64,000 nt of DNA from Meconema thalassinum (taxonomy: Eukaryota; Arthropoda; Insecta; Orthoptera; Tettigoniidae): positions 1,079,901,788 through 1,079,965,787 of the forward strand of contig OX336389.2 of the NCBI GenBank assembly GCA_946902985.2, written 5' to 3'. The translations under genes were made by a program, and so were the position numbers. The notes beneath the pieces are model-generated. The model was not told the origin of the DNA. It worked only from the letters and a program-made list of their open reading frames with translations, and did no database searches. Below are positions 43,315 to 55,400 of this stretch, piece by piece; position 1 is the stretch's first letter, and every line of letters begins with the position of its first letter.

Positions 43315-45610
43315 TTTTTGAAATCATTGAGGGTCGACCAACTTCATTGTTGATAATCTTTATCCTATGATTATTGTAGCTAAAATTTTAGAGATTCATT
43401 GTAATTCTTTGATACGTCTACGTGTGTTGATTCAGACGTAATTTCATTCATTTTTGACTTTAGATATTTCGTTTCTTATATATTTTGAAGGAATCGTTTT
43501 AACATGCTCACTTTCGAACGAAACTCGTTTTATAAGAGAATGCTTCGATAACAACATATTTCGAAGAGTATGCTTCGATAGTAACATATTTCATTGAAAA
43601 TACTTTCCAATTGTAAGAACATTTTGAACGTTAAGTTTGTTATTGATAGTTACAAATGCGTAACAGCGACAGAATACATTTGTAAAATTATATTGCATAA
43701 TTATAAAGAAATGCATTATTGTAAAATGCTGTAACATTGTTTAACAGACATTATTATGTCAGTATACAACTGAAACACTTATTAATAACAATATGGAAGT
43801 TATAAAATACCAATTGCGGAATACAATTTATTTGACAATGATATAGTCTTGGGCTATTGTTATTATGAAAGTACACTATAAGATAGGATCATGTAAGTGA
43901 CAATTGAGGTCAAATGATGCCTATAGTTATTAACAATTTTATTGGAAACATTGTTAACCTGAAATGATAGACCAGGAGATTTGTTAGTCTACCTGAAGTC
44001 TAGTATGTCTTAAAACAAGCTTAAATATGAATACTTCGTTTATTTAAATGTACACCAGATGCGTGAGGATATGTATTTATATTTATTAACCACTAAAGAC
44101 GAGCGAACTACGAGTTAGTATTGTTAATATTTGGTAACGTGGAAAAACAATCTATTATGGAATTGTAGTGAACGAAAAGCGCTATTGATAGAAATAAGAA
44201 ATATTGTGTGAGGTGAATTGTAGTGAACGAACATGTAATTGTTGTTAAAGACGCATGAGGTTAAATAATTTGGAGGAGAGATGGAGTTAGGAGTGCACTC
44301 TGAACGGTAGTATACAATTGCGTATTTTCCTAGTAAAGTCACTGATTCTTCTATAAGTCTGTAGCAAGATGGGTTTCTTATGGAAGTAATGCCGTGGGGA
44401 GTATTGAAGATTGTTGGTAGTAATGAAAAGATGGAAGTATGTTATGTTTGGAGCGTAGCTGACGCTATTGTTGAATATTGTTCACCGTATTACGAGAGAA
44501 GGAAATGTGTTGCCATGTGGAGCAACGAATTGTTACAGTATGTGTAAAAAGCGCTGACATAAGGGTTAATATTTGTATTTTCATGTCAGAGAGTATCAGT
44601 ATATAATCCACGAAGAGTTTAGAGGCTTTAAGAAGTTTCGCATCGCTCTTTATCTTATTGTATTTTATTCATTGACACGACATATTCTAAGCTATATTTA
44701 ACTTCAGAGTTCGATATACAAGCTTTACTAATTATGAAAAGTTACCAGAGATGCCTGAGAATTTATTGTTGTGTGAAACATTGTTCATAAAACTGTTTTT
44801 AAAACAGAGACACTAGAAGACTGTCAGATCGTGACTGATAGTGCGAATAGTATTTTTAATACCGTGTTAAACATGGAAAATTGTATATAATGTATATATT
44901 TCACTTATATTTAATTACTATTATTATTATTACCTTATATATTCACGTTTTACACACGTATGTGTTTAATTTGGGTTTTTATATTGTTAACTTAATTTTT
45001 GATGCTTGAACAGCTGATGCTGATCAGACTGCTTCAGTGACAGGGTCACAGGGTGATTATTAAATGCGTAAACTTTTTAATGATTTCTTAAATAATTACA
45101 TTTCTGAAATGACATTGTTTATGAACATTTATACCACAGATAGAAGGACTATCTGACGTGTGATTGATTTTATTTTAACTTGCTTTTATTTTTATTGGTG
45201 ATAGGGAGCTTATTGTTCTGTAAATTTTTAGTAATAAATCCCAGGCACTATTTTTTTGTTTGCCTGTTTGTTTTTATAAATATGATCACCTTTTCCTTTT
45301 GCAATCGACATGCGATAATACTGCGAATTAGTTACTAGAATTCACGTAGTCTCAACTTTCACCGTTACGCCCGAGGTCCGAGATTCTCGTCCTACCATCA
45401 TGTTATGGGTATTTCATTTCTAGTAAATGTGTAACTGATCAGTAGTGTTGTTGCATGGTCGGTATGTATCGAGAGTTTCCAAGTCATTATCCTAGTAGGG
45501 TAGTGTTGGTTTATCTGGCTGGGTATCGACCTCCCCACAATCCTTTTCCATCTCATCGGATAAAGGCTATGACTATGCGGAATTCAGGTGCATATATGTA
45601 GTATTTTTCT

Positions 45611-45628
45611 TGGCGCCCAAACGTGTTT
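45611..45628 (+). promoter_or_regulatory. Primer-binding site, tRNA-Lys-like
   Basis: TGGCGCCCAAACGTG matches the start of a tRNA-Lys PBS (TGGCGCCCAACGTG) with one extra A. It lies 18 bp after the 5' LTR end, further than usual. Confidence 0.7.
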
Positions 45629-46063
45629 TGGCATCGATTGTGTTGAGACAATGTAGTCTTCAACGACAACCGTACAAGATATTTGTTAGATTTTGAAATT
45701 GTTTAGAAATGCCGATCCCAAATTTTTGGAAAGTTGTTTAAGTGAATAAACACTGCCAAATTTGAGGAGTACAATATAGTTTAGAGGCATGTTTATTAAA
45801 CCAGCTAATGACATTTTGGTCATATTACAGTTGAAAATTAGTTAAATTCTTGTTGTCGAAACTTAATGTTAGTTAGGGATTGCGAAATGAGAGAGGATCA
45901 GTTTATTGGATTATGGTTATGTAGGATTTTATACGTTAATTTATTAAGTTTAATTAAGTGTATCGAAGTATTCCCTTTGTATAATCTAGATGAGTTGGTC
46001 ACTCTGATATTTCCATGATGTAGTATATCTGATACCTCCTTATTTCTCAAGTGTTATAACATT

Positions 46064-47541
46064 ATGTCGTCGGGAGATATGAGCCATATCAGTTCCATCC
46101 TGGAAATGATCCAGGAAAGCCAAAACCAGCTGACAGGAGATGTAGATGCCCTCCACAAATCTACACACGATAGTACAAGGAAATTAGACAGAGAGATTAA
46201 GCAATCAGCAGCCACAGTTAAGTCTGATATGAAGGCACAGTTAGCATTATCACAATCAGCTACGAAAGCTAGCATAACTTTAGTTCAGGAGGAGTGTAGA
46301 AAGACTCAAGAGAAAGTACAGGAAGAAAATAGGAAGGCACAAGAGAAAGTACAGGAAGAAATGAGAAAGGCAAGGGAGGAGGAAAGAAAGGCTAGAGATG
46401 AGGACAGAGCAGTCCGAGAGGAAGCTAGAATGGTGCAAGAAGCGATAAGAAAGGCCCAAGAAGAGGCAAGGATGGCACAATAAGAGGCAAAGATAGCACA
46501 AGAGAAGGCACAAGAAGAGGTAAGACAGATACAAGAGGAGGCGAAACAAACGCAGGAAGACATTAAGAAAGCTCTAGAAAAAGCTCAAGAAGAAGGAAGA
46601 TTAGCTCAAGAGCAAAGCAAACTAGCTCAAGCTGAGAGTATATTTTCTGTAGAGGAAAGTAGGAGAGCCTTGGAAGAGACCAAATCGACTTTCAATCAGG
46701 TAAAAGAAGATGTGGCCTCTACCAAAACTGAAATGAGCTCACTAAGAGAGGAAGTTAGTCAGAAAGTAGTGGAAGCTAGAGTTCAGTGTAACGATAACAT
46801 CATTAAATTAGAAGGAAAGATACAGGAGAGCATAGGTAAAGCCATCCTAGAACAGATTAAATACAATGACTCCATGTTAGGTTCCCAGAAGAAACTCACT
46901 GATAAGCTCAGTGACCTGAACATCACTGTTGGCAACTTAGAAGGTAAGTTGGAAGACCAACAAAAGCTTATTACTGAAGGTATTAATATTGACATTGCTT
47001 CATGTATATCTAAATCTGTTAGCGAATTAAAATGTGAGGTTATACAATCTAATAAGGATTATAAGCAGGAGCTGCATGGTAAAATATTGAAGGATATAAG
47101 TCAGATAGAAAAGAATGCTAAAATTCACAGGGATAATTTAAATCTAGAACTGTATAAACACATAGAGGAAAGTAGAAAATCGAGCATTACCGAAATGAGA
47201 GGTATTGTAAAAAATACAGATTCAGAAAAAAGTGAGGAGTTGAACGTTATCCAAGCGACCGTAAATGAAATTAACATAGATCTTGCTAAAGTAAAGTCTA
47301 GTCAGGAAAGCGAATTACGAGATCTTAGTAGCAAAGTTAACGCACTTTCTTTGATAGAACCATGCGACCATGAAGGCTTAAAGGAAAAATACGATTAGGA
47401 ATGCAGCGGAACATTACACAATTTTTCCTGAGTAAAGAAGAAAAGTTCAAAGATGAGCTAGGGAAATTCAGTAAACCTGAAGAAAGAGTCGAAGAAGACA
47501 GGGAAAGCATTTTAGTCGGAGACAGGAGCGTCCACATTTAA
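46064..47541 (+). pseudogene. Coiled-coil protein encoded upstream of gag
   Basis: 46064-46483 and 46670-47398 are in one frame, separated by a TAA (46481) and a stretch without a start. The protein is almost entirely heptad-type: residues 85-140 are charged repeats (AQEKVQEENRKAQEKVQEEM style) produced by tandem copies of a short DNA unit, followed by less regular coiled coil (SLREEVSQKV, LTDKLSDLNITVGNLEGKL). A further frame change near 47398 leads into a C-terminal part ending at TAA 47539-47541, whose last A is the first base of the gag ATG (TAATG). No zinc finger or protease. It may be a structural or assembly factor, by analogy with coiled-coil regions of other Gags; that is inference. 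Confidence 0.65.
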
Positions 47542-48683
47542 TGCAAGATCCGGAGCGTATTCAAAGGGAATATGCAGGACTGGGAGGATTCTATGATCAA
47601 GGAGGCTATAGAAGCAATCAGAATGTGATAGTCATAAGAAATATTGACGATAAGCCAGCTCGTTTTAGTGGAGTTGGAAATATCACTGCAGTCGAATTTC
47701 TTAGAAATATGAGACATTATCTGGATTATAATCACATACCTAGGGACCGAGAAATGCGTATAGTCGAGAAGTATTTGGAGTCCGAAGCCCTAAAGTGGCA
47801 CAGGGCTTTCAAGTACACCTATACAAATTTTGAGGAGTTTGCTGACGCATTGCAAGGTATATTCTGGAGTTTGGAAATGCAACAGGACATTAGGGCTGAG
47901 ATATACTCGAAAAAGTATGCTCACTCTACCCCAACGCGTTATGCAACATTCTTTACGTCACAGCTCGCCAGGCTTCAGTATCTGGATCCGCCATTGGCAG
48001 AGACAGAATTAATTCATGCTATATCGAGGCAGATGCCAAATGACGTAAGAAGGCACCTATTCTCAGCAGATGTAAAAACTTTGGAAGGTATGGCAGAGAT
48101 TCTGAGAAAGCTAGACCCTGCAAGTTCAACACCGAATGCTACGCCTAGCAATAATACCCGAAATAGACCAGAGCATGTGCTAGTGGATCAAATGCAACAA
48201 ACGGAAGATAATCCCAGTAGGCCAGGTCCAAGTCGAACTAACGCATATGGGAGGAATCGTTACGAACCACCATATCGCCGATTCAGAGATGGACGGCCAT
48301 ACCAAGCAAGAGTATGGAACAATGGTCAACGAAGTACAGGTTACCATAGGAATAATGATGTGCGAAGGAATAACTATTATGATAGAAATAATATAGGCAC
48401 AGGAGGGGGTTATCGCCGATACAAGAATTGGAACGACGATAATTATGCCCGACAACAACAACAGCAGCAGCAACAACAACAACAACCAAGGAAACAACAG
48501 AGAGGTTGGCGGAACAACGATAATGTGAGACAATATTATCAAGACAGAGATAGGGAAAGTCAGGATTATCGAAATAGCCACAGAAAAAATGAAGTGAGAA
48601 ATAGTCAAGGGAGTGAAGAGGTACAACCTCAACCTTCGAACTCAGGGACACAAGAACAGAACCTGAGCGGGGTACAAAAATAA
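47541..48683 (+). CDS. gag: Gag of the LTR retrotransposon
   Basis: 380 codons, uninterrupted. Residues 30-190 resemble the retrotransposon Gag core (FSGVGNITAVEFLRNMRHYL, ESEALKWHRAF, FEEFADALQGIFW, ARLQYLDPPLAETELIHAI). Residues 200-380 are low complexity: R/N/Y/G-rich with a run of eleven Gln at about 305-320 encoded by mixed CAA/CAG. No CCHC zinc knuckle was found; the basic Arg/Gly/Tyr tail may take over nucleic-acid binding. It starts at the TAATG overlap with the upstream coiled-coil ORF. The following pol frame starts just before the gag stop in another phase, but nearby indels hide the ancestral gag-pol relation. Confidence 0.85.
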   Translation: MQDPERIQREYAGLGGFYDQGGYRSNQNVIVIRNIDDKPARFSGVGNITAVEFLRNMRHYLDYNHIPRDREMRIVEKYLESEALKWHRAFKYTYTNFEEFADALQGIFWSLEMQQDIRAEIYSKKYAHSTPTRYATFFTSQLARLQYLDPPLAETELIHAISRQMPNDVRRHLFSADVKTLEGMAEILRKLDPASSTPNATPSNNTRNRPEHVLVDQMQQTEDNPSRPGPSRTNAYGRNRYEPPYRRFRDGRPYQARVWNNGQRSTGYHRNNDVRRNNYYDRNNIGTGGGYRRYKNWNDDNYARQQQQQQQQQQQPRKQQRGWRNNDNVRQYYQDRDRESQDYRNSHRKNEVRNSQGSEEVQPQPSNSGTQEQNLSGVQK

Positions 48684-48827
48684 CTCCAATTGGAAAACGG
48701 AAGTAGAGGGAGGAACAGTGTTCACCAACAATAGGCATGAGATCGCCGTAAATGAATTTTACCAGGTACAAGATGAAGATTTACTGTATGAAAGAGAGGA
48801 GCCAGAGAGAGAGGAAAAATAGCTAGA

Positions 48828-49670
48828 TTACCTATTTTACAAATTATGTCGGAAGGAGAGAATTTAAGGACATTTCTAGATTAAATGAAAATCCACAGCC
48901 TGCTTCCAGTCTCCGACCGGGTCAGGAATGGAATGAATGAAGCCCCCATCTAGCGGCGAGGATATGAACTGTGCCGGCTGCCGAGGCCTGACGCACTCCT
49001 CTGGGGCAATGATTAAATGAATGACAGATGAAATGAAATGATAGTGGAGAGTGTTGCTGGAATGAAATTTTGACAGGGAAAACCGTAGTACCCGGAGAAA
49101 AACCTGTCTGCCACCGTTTTGTCCAGCACAGATCTCACATGGAGTGACCGGGATTTGAACCACGGACCCAGTGGTGAGAGGCCGGCGTGCTGCCCCCTAA
49201 GCCACAGAGGCTTAAGGACATTTCTAGATACAGGAGCAAATGCATCTATCTTATCAGAAAGCTGCTATAACAAGTTGAAGGATGGAAAATCAATAGTATC
49301 AATGCCAGTGTCATCTATTAAAGTCCGTGACATATTCAATGACAAAACGATGAAATGTAGAATTCAAGCACTCATGAAATTCACTATAAACGGTCATGTT
49401 TATGAACAAACTTTTATTGTTCTAAACAAGATCAGTTTTAATGCTATACTGGGGATAGATTTTATCACTAAGACAGGTGCAGTGATAGACCCAAGGAATG
49501 GCATAGTGAAGATTAACGAGGGGAACAGAGAAGAAGAGGATGAAGAAAGAAATGAATACATCATAGAAAATGAAATCCCGGAGGAAAATTTGGAAAAGAT
49601 TATTTCGGAAGTGAAAATAGAAAAGACAGGACACTATGGTTTGAACATAGACAATTTCGAGGCCTATTAA
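48828..49670 (+). pseudogene. Retrotransposon protease, interrupted by a SINE
   Basis: Reads LPILQIMSEG before the SINE and FLDTGANASILS after it: the aspartic protease active site D-T-G-A, followed at 49440-49490 by NAILGIDFI, the flap-side ILG motif. The SINE plus its TSD add 348 bp (a multiple of three) but put a stop directly after the first TSD. A TAA at 49668-49670 then separates it in frame from RT. About 130 residues, the usual size for a retropepsin domain. Confidence 0.88.
48881..49211 (-). mobile_element. tRNA-derived SINE (family A) within protease
   Basis: Exact 17-bp TSD TTAAGGACATTTCTAGA at 48864-48880 and 49212-49228. Minus-strand A-box TGGCTTAGGGGG, B-box GGTTCAAATCCC, tail TTTTCATTTAA. 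The youngest-looking copy of its family here. Confidence 0.97.
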
Positions 49671-49676
49671 GGAAAA

Positions 49677-50560
49677 TTGGAAGCATTAATCCAGGATTAT
49701 CCCGATGTTTTCGATGATAAACCAGGATTTATAAAAGGATTCAAGTGTGAAATTAAACTGAAGGATAATACACCATTTCAAAGGAAGCTATACCCGATTT
49801 CTGAGAAATACCAAGCAGAGGTTGCCGGTCTCATTAAAGGAATTAAAAGGGATGGAATAATTCGTAAACAGGCGAAACCTTATTTGAACCCAATTACTGC
49901 AGTGAAGAAACGGAAGGTAGTCTGCGGGTTTGCCTAGATGCCAGGGGTCTCAACAGTCTCTTGGAAAAGGAACACGATCGACCGCCCAAGATCAGAGAGC
50001 TATTAAGGAAGTTTAAGGGGAAGTCATGCTTTTCCGTATTAGACTTGAGTTTTTCCTTTTATCAGATTGAATTAACTCAGAATAGCAAATGCTATACAGG
50101 CTTCTTATTTGAGCAGAATAGCTAAACTTTTGAGCGTGTCCCTTTTGGTCTTATAAATTCGAGCCCTGCTTTAATTAGAGCGTTGGATAACAAGCTCACA
50201 GACGAAGTGAAAGCCAATGTCATATGCTACGTGGATGATTTAATTGTTTCATCAGAAAATCCCGAGTAACATCTACTTCATTTAAGTAAGTTACTGGAGA
50301 ACTTGAGAGAGGTCAACATTAAAGTCAAGTTCAGTAAATGTCACTTCTTCCAACAGAAGATTAATTTCTTAGCGCTTACAATTGATCAATTTGGTTACCA
50401 CCCAAACCAAGATAAAATTGATGCCATATTAAGGTTCCCTAGACCGAAGAAGATCCGAAATGTGAGAGCCTTCGCAGGTCTATGTCAGTTTTTTTTAACA
50501 GCCATTGCCCTCGTTATTCCGAAGTTATGGCACCACTGCACGAGTTATTAAAGAAGAATA
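49677..50560 (+). pseudogene. Retrotransposon reverse transcriptase
   Basis: Begins in frame with protease (ALIQDYPDVFDDKPG, then KLYPISEKYQ). A shift near 49920 puts LDARGLNSLLEKEH in the next frame, followed by CFSVLDLSFSFYQIEL, a stop, VPFGLINSSPA, and the catalytic YVDD at 50228-50239, another stop, then the connection region (NFLALTIDQFGYHPN, RNVRAFAGLCQFF). A T8 tract at about 50490 carries the shift into RNase H. The VLDL and YVDD boxes supply the expected catalytic Asp residues. Dead because of two stops and two shifts. Confidence 0.9.
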
Positions 50561-51000
50561 ACCGATGGAAATGGGGAAATGAAGCAGAGAATTCTTTCAT
50601 TTTCGCAAAACAGATGCTCAGAGATAATATCAAGCTTGAGTATCCGGACTTTGAACATTCGTTTATTGTTGAGACGGACTCTTCAAAAGTCGGAATCAGT
50701 GCAATTTTGTATCAGAAAGACCAAGATGGAAACAACTATTATATTTCCTTTAACAGCAGAAAATTGAAACCCCATGAAATAAATTATTTCACAACGGAGC
50801 TGGAAGCCTTAGCAGTGATAAACGCCTTACATCACTGGAAGAAGATATTAATTGAACACCAGATAATTATCAGGACAGATCACAAAGCTCTGGAATTCAT
50901 GCTCAAGTCAGATTTATCTAGTGACAGGATGACTAGATGGACGTTGTTTCTGCAACAATTCAACGCCACAATTGTTCATGCTCCTGGTAAGGAAAATTAA
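50482..51000 (+). pseudogene. Retrotransposon RNase H domain
   Basis: 172 codons. ETDSSKVGISAILYQ holds the first catalytic Asp, TELEALAVINALHHW the Glu, and RTDHKALEFML the second Asp; DRMTRWTLFLQQF follows, as in Ty3/Gypsy Pols. Ends at TAA (50998-51000), in frame with integrase. Confidence 0.88.
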
Positions 51001-51002
51001 CT

Positions 51003-52332
51003 GGCAGACATTCTATCTAGAAATCAAACTGTAGAGAGGAGTGTGAATGTTAATGTGATAGAACTAGATGATGAAGATCAGACAACGTTGGAACGTCTGA
51101 GAAGGATAGCCATCAGTCAGAAGAGAGATACAAGCTTAAGAAATCTGTATAGATTCTTGTCAGGAAAGATGCAGAATGACGATGAAGTATATGAGGAAAC
51201 TAGGAAGAAAGCCACTCAGTATGTATTAGTAGAAGGCATTGTTTGCAAGTACGTCAATACTGACCACACGAAGGTGAGAATAGTAATTCCACCTAGGTTG
51301 AGAGTGCCCATAGTTTGGTTGGTCCACAAATCTATTGGTGACGGCGGTGTAGATACGACGTACAGTACTGCGCAAGAGAAATTTTATTGGAGCAACATGA
51401 GGGAATCCATAACAGTCATAATCAGAACATGTGAACTATGCCAGAAAAATAAGTATAATTCTGAGCTTATCAAGGAGAAACCGAAAGCCATTATACCCAC
51501 TAAGCCTTTAGAATTGTTTAGTCAGGATATTTTTGGCCCAGTTCCTAAAGGTAGCAGGGGTAATAAATACTTGCTAGTCACGATGGATATATTCTCTAAA
51601 ATAGTTATGATGAATCCAATGCAGAAGCCAACTACGAAAACTGTGTTGTACCACATAGAGAAAAACATCATTCCTAAGCTAGGAAAGCCCGAACGATTAT
51701 TGACAGACCATGGAATGCAGTACACTTCTATGGAGTTTCAACAGGCTATGGAAAGACTAGAGATTGGACATATATTTAGTTCCATTCGTAGTCCACAAAC
51801 AAATCCTATTGAGAGGACGATGTTAGAGGCTTCCAAATACATACGCCTTTATAGTTCAGAGAACCACGCTAATTGGGTAAGCGTAGTACCACTTATGGAG
51901 TTCTGTATAAACAACACGAGGCATGAGAGTACGAACGAAGTTCCAGTGACGCTTCATTATGATGAGAAACCAGTCAGGCCATGGGACGGAATCTTTAACC
52001 TTCCGGAAGATGAAGAACCATCGTTGGAACAACGTATAGAAACCGCTAGAGAGCACCTGAACAAACAAGCGGAGAAACGACTGAAGAGAGGCTATGGAAA
52101 GAGGTACAGCAGACCGCTGGTGCCCGAAGAACTAGTCTAAGTCAGGATGCCCGTCAAAGCTGACGTTCTGAAGAAGACATGTGTCATATTTGCCAAAGTG
52201 TTCAAAGGCCCGTTTAAGGTTGGAAGAGTCTTTAATAAGAATTGTTATGAGGTTGTCAGGATAGAAGATGATCGAGCCATTGGAAAATACAACCATTCAA
52301 AATTGAAGAGATTTTATCCCAGGATTCATTAG
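51003..52332 (+). pseudogene. Retrotransposon integrase
   Basis: Continues in frame after the TAA. The zinc-binding region (VHKSIGDGGVDTTY ... CELCQKNK) keeps one His and both Cys but has Asp where the second His of a GHxG-type motif is expected. The core has FSQDIFGPVPKG (first Asp), TDHGMQYTS (second Asp) and NPIERTM (Glu), with 34 residues between the second Asp and the Glu. The 365-codon open part (51043-52140) ends at a TAA; the same frame resumes at 52147 and ends in a GPFKVGRVFNKNCYEV block to 52332, the C-terminal chromatin/DNA-binding part. Confidence 0.9.
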
Positions 52333-52415
52333 GGATGAATTCGGTTCTAGAATTTAACAAGTCGAGTGTTAAATAAAGTCTGTATTATACTTTACTTATG
52401 AGTCAGGTGAGGATC
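52333..52415 (+). promoter_or_regulatory. Short 3' untranslated region before the 3' LTR
   Basis: Includes AATAAA at 52370 and a weak purine-rich tract (GGTGAGGATC) just before the LTR, the only candidate for a polypurine primer. No envelope-like ORF. Confidence 0.45.
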
Positions 52416-55400
52416 TGAACTCGACATCAGCCCAGCTTAAGACTTTGACTGAGCCGAGGTTCGAACCGACTTGTGAACCATGGGAGAGGAAAATTGGAAA
52501 TATTGAATTAAAACAATTTAATATTTATGTATGCATTTTGGGAAGTGAATGATGCATAATGAAACTATTTTGGAAAATTTTGGAGCATTTTATGGAATTA
52601 TTATTTGGAAATATTCTGGTGAATGAGATTTTAACTAAGGAAGTGTAAGATCATTCGAGGCTGGAAATTGTACAAGGCTTCATGCTAGCAAGAAGAAAAC
52701 CAGTTTTGGTTAGTCAAGGCGACAATAACAAATTATGCACACGACCCGTTGATAAGAGGCTAGATCCAGGAGCTTCTATCACAATATTTAAACAACCAAT
52801 CAGATTGAGGCACATACATTTTGTGGGAATCGCTTTTATATAAATTTGGCTTATATCAAGCGACATGAACACTTCTACAGGTGTAGAATACAATATGGAA
52901 TTTATTTGGTTAAATAGAAATATAAATTATTGGCTAGGAGAGAAACTATGAGTATATTTCTATTAAAATGCATCCACGCGAGGCTAGCAGTCCAGGCTAC
53001 TTTTGGCACGCGCGCTATCGCGGAGAGAGAAGCGTGGACTCTTACTCACCTTCTTGAACCGAGCGGACGTAGTCAGTCACGCGTCCAGCAAAGCACATTT
53101 CCACGTTAAAAGACGTACGGACGACAGACGAGGTAGTACCATCTAGAGATCGACCATTCGCCGAGGAAGAGATACGAGGAGCCGGTGAAATGCAAATGCA
53201 TTAGATATTGAAGAGAACAGCATTTATTCTGTACCACAATTATCCGGAGAAGACTTCGGTAAAATAGCATTATTCTGCAACGAAGCGACAAACCAAAGCA
53301 TTGCTTACTACAGCTACAATATTGCTACATAAATATTCTACCTTACAACATCATAGTCAACATGACCGTAATGAAACTGAGTCGGGGAGGACAAACTTTT
53401 TCAACGATTACTAAGACGATTATTATGAGCAACTAAACTAATGGAAGGAGGTTAGTCTATACAATGGATTGAAGATTCAGAGTGACTTAGAAGACCGAGA
53501 ATCGATAAATCTACAACTGCTTAACAGCATGCAGTATTCTGAGATGACTTCAAGTACTACAAGCGAGATGTCCATTAACATCAGGTGGAGATGTCAACAC
53601 AGGACAGTCAGATCTACATTGATGATGCCACTCTGTTACACGGAGAAAAGAAGAAGACGAACGCTAGCAGTCGATTGGACCAAGAGATGCAGTTTCCAGG
53701 TCGCTGAACGTGAAACAAGAAGAATTGCCGTTAGCTGTCACAGTCGAGCGGGACCGCAGGAGTCCGTATCACGATGCAGTCGAGGGAACGCTCAGTTGTC
53801 TCGCACGCGACCGGGAGAAACTGGTTTCCAAGGCAGACGACGCGCTCAAGCAGTTCCAGCGGAACATCGAATACATCTTATGAAGGTATTCACGACACCA
53901 GAAGCCATCAAAATTAGAAAAACTGAATGCTCTTATGATCTGTAGTTTTGCAGTAGTTTTTGAAATCATTGAGGGGTGTCCAACTTCATTGTTGATATTA
54001 TCTTTATCCTATGTTTATTGTAGCTAAAATTTTAGGGATTCATTGTAATTCTTTGATACGTGTACGTGTGCCGTTTCAGACGTAATTTCACTCATTTTTG
54101 ACTTTAGATATTTAGTTTCTTTTATATGTTGAAGGAAACTCGTTTTATAAGGGAATGCTTCGATAACAACATATTTCGAAGAGAATGCTTTGATAGTAAT
54201 ATATTTCATTGGAAATACTTTCCAATTATAAGAACATGTTGAACGTTAAGTTTGTTATTGATAGTTACAAATGCGTTACAGCGACAGAATACATTTGTAT
54301 AATTATATTGCATAATTATAAAGAAAAGCATTATTGTAAAATGCTGTAACATTGTTTAACAGACATTATTATGTCAGTATACAACTGAAACACTTATTAA
54401 TAACAATATGGAAGTTATAAAATTCCAATTGCGGAATACAATTTATTTGACAATGATATAGTCATGGACTATAGTTATTATGAAAGTACACTATAAAATA
54501 GGATCATGTTAGTGACAATTGAGGTCAAATGATGCCTATAGTTATTAACAATTTTATTGGAAACATTGTTAACCTGAAATGATAGACCAGGAGATTTGTT
54601 AGTCTACCTGAAGTCTAGTATGTCTTAAAACTAGCTTAAATATGAATAATTCATTTATTTAAATGTACACCTGATGCGTGAGGATATGTATTTATATTTA
54701 TAACCACTAAAGACGAGCGAACTACGAGTTAGTATTGTTAATATTTGGTAACGTGGAAAAACAATCTATTATGGAATTGTAGTGAACGAAAAGCGCTATT
54801 GAAAGAAATAAGAGATACTGTGTGAGGTGAATTGTGGTGAACGAACATGTAATTGTTGTTAAAGATGCACGAGGTTAAATAATTTGGAGGAGAGATGGAG
54901 TTAGGAGTGCACTCTGAACGGTAGTATACAATTGCGTATTTACCTAGTAAAGTCACTGATTCTTCTACAAGTCTGTAGCAAGATGGGTTTCTTATGGAAG
55001 TAATGTCGTGCGGAGTATTGAAGATTGTTGGTAGTAATGAAAAGATGGAAGTATGTTATGTTTGGAACGTAGCAGATGCTATTGTTGAATATTGTTCACC
55101 GTATTACGAGAGAAGGAAATGTGTTGCCATGTGGAGCAACGAATTGTTACAGTATGTGTAAAAAGCGCTGACATAAGGGTTAATATTTGTATTTTCATGT
55201 CAGAGAGTATCAGTATATAATCCACGAAGAGTTTAGAGGCTTTAAGAAGTTTCGCATCGCTCTTTATCTTATTGAATTTTATTCATTGACACGACATATT
55301 CTGAGCTATATTTAACTTCAGTGTTCGATATACAAGCTTTACTAATTATGAAAAGTTACCAGAGATGCCTGAGAATTTATTGTTGTGTGAAACATTGTTC

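Larger units (their letters stand above)
39371..45592 (+). repeat. 5' LTR (3.8 kb, interrupted by a hAT)
   Basis: TG...CA ends. Without the hAT and its duplicated 8 bp it is about 3.8 kb, matching the 3' LTR. A TATATAAAT box at 39788-39796 and an AATAAA at 45233-45238 are candidate promoter and polyadenylation signals; which TSS is used is unknown. It contains an open frame of 162 codons (42826-43314) also open in the 3' LTR. Confidence 0.92.

Noticed and set aside
44124..44342. 72-codon minus-strand ORF present in both LTRs (also 54738-54956)
   Set aside because: Conserved only because the LTRs are copies; no motif, AT-rich context.
46280..46563. Minus-strand Leu/Ser-rich ORFs
   Set aside because: Antisense shadows of the repetitive coiled-coil region.
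48180..48771. Minus-strand hydrophobic ORFs
   Set aside because: Antisense of the polyGln and N/R-rich Gag tail.
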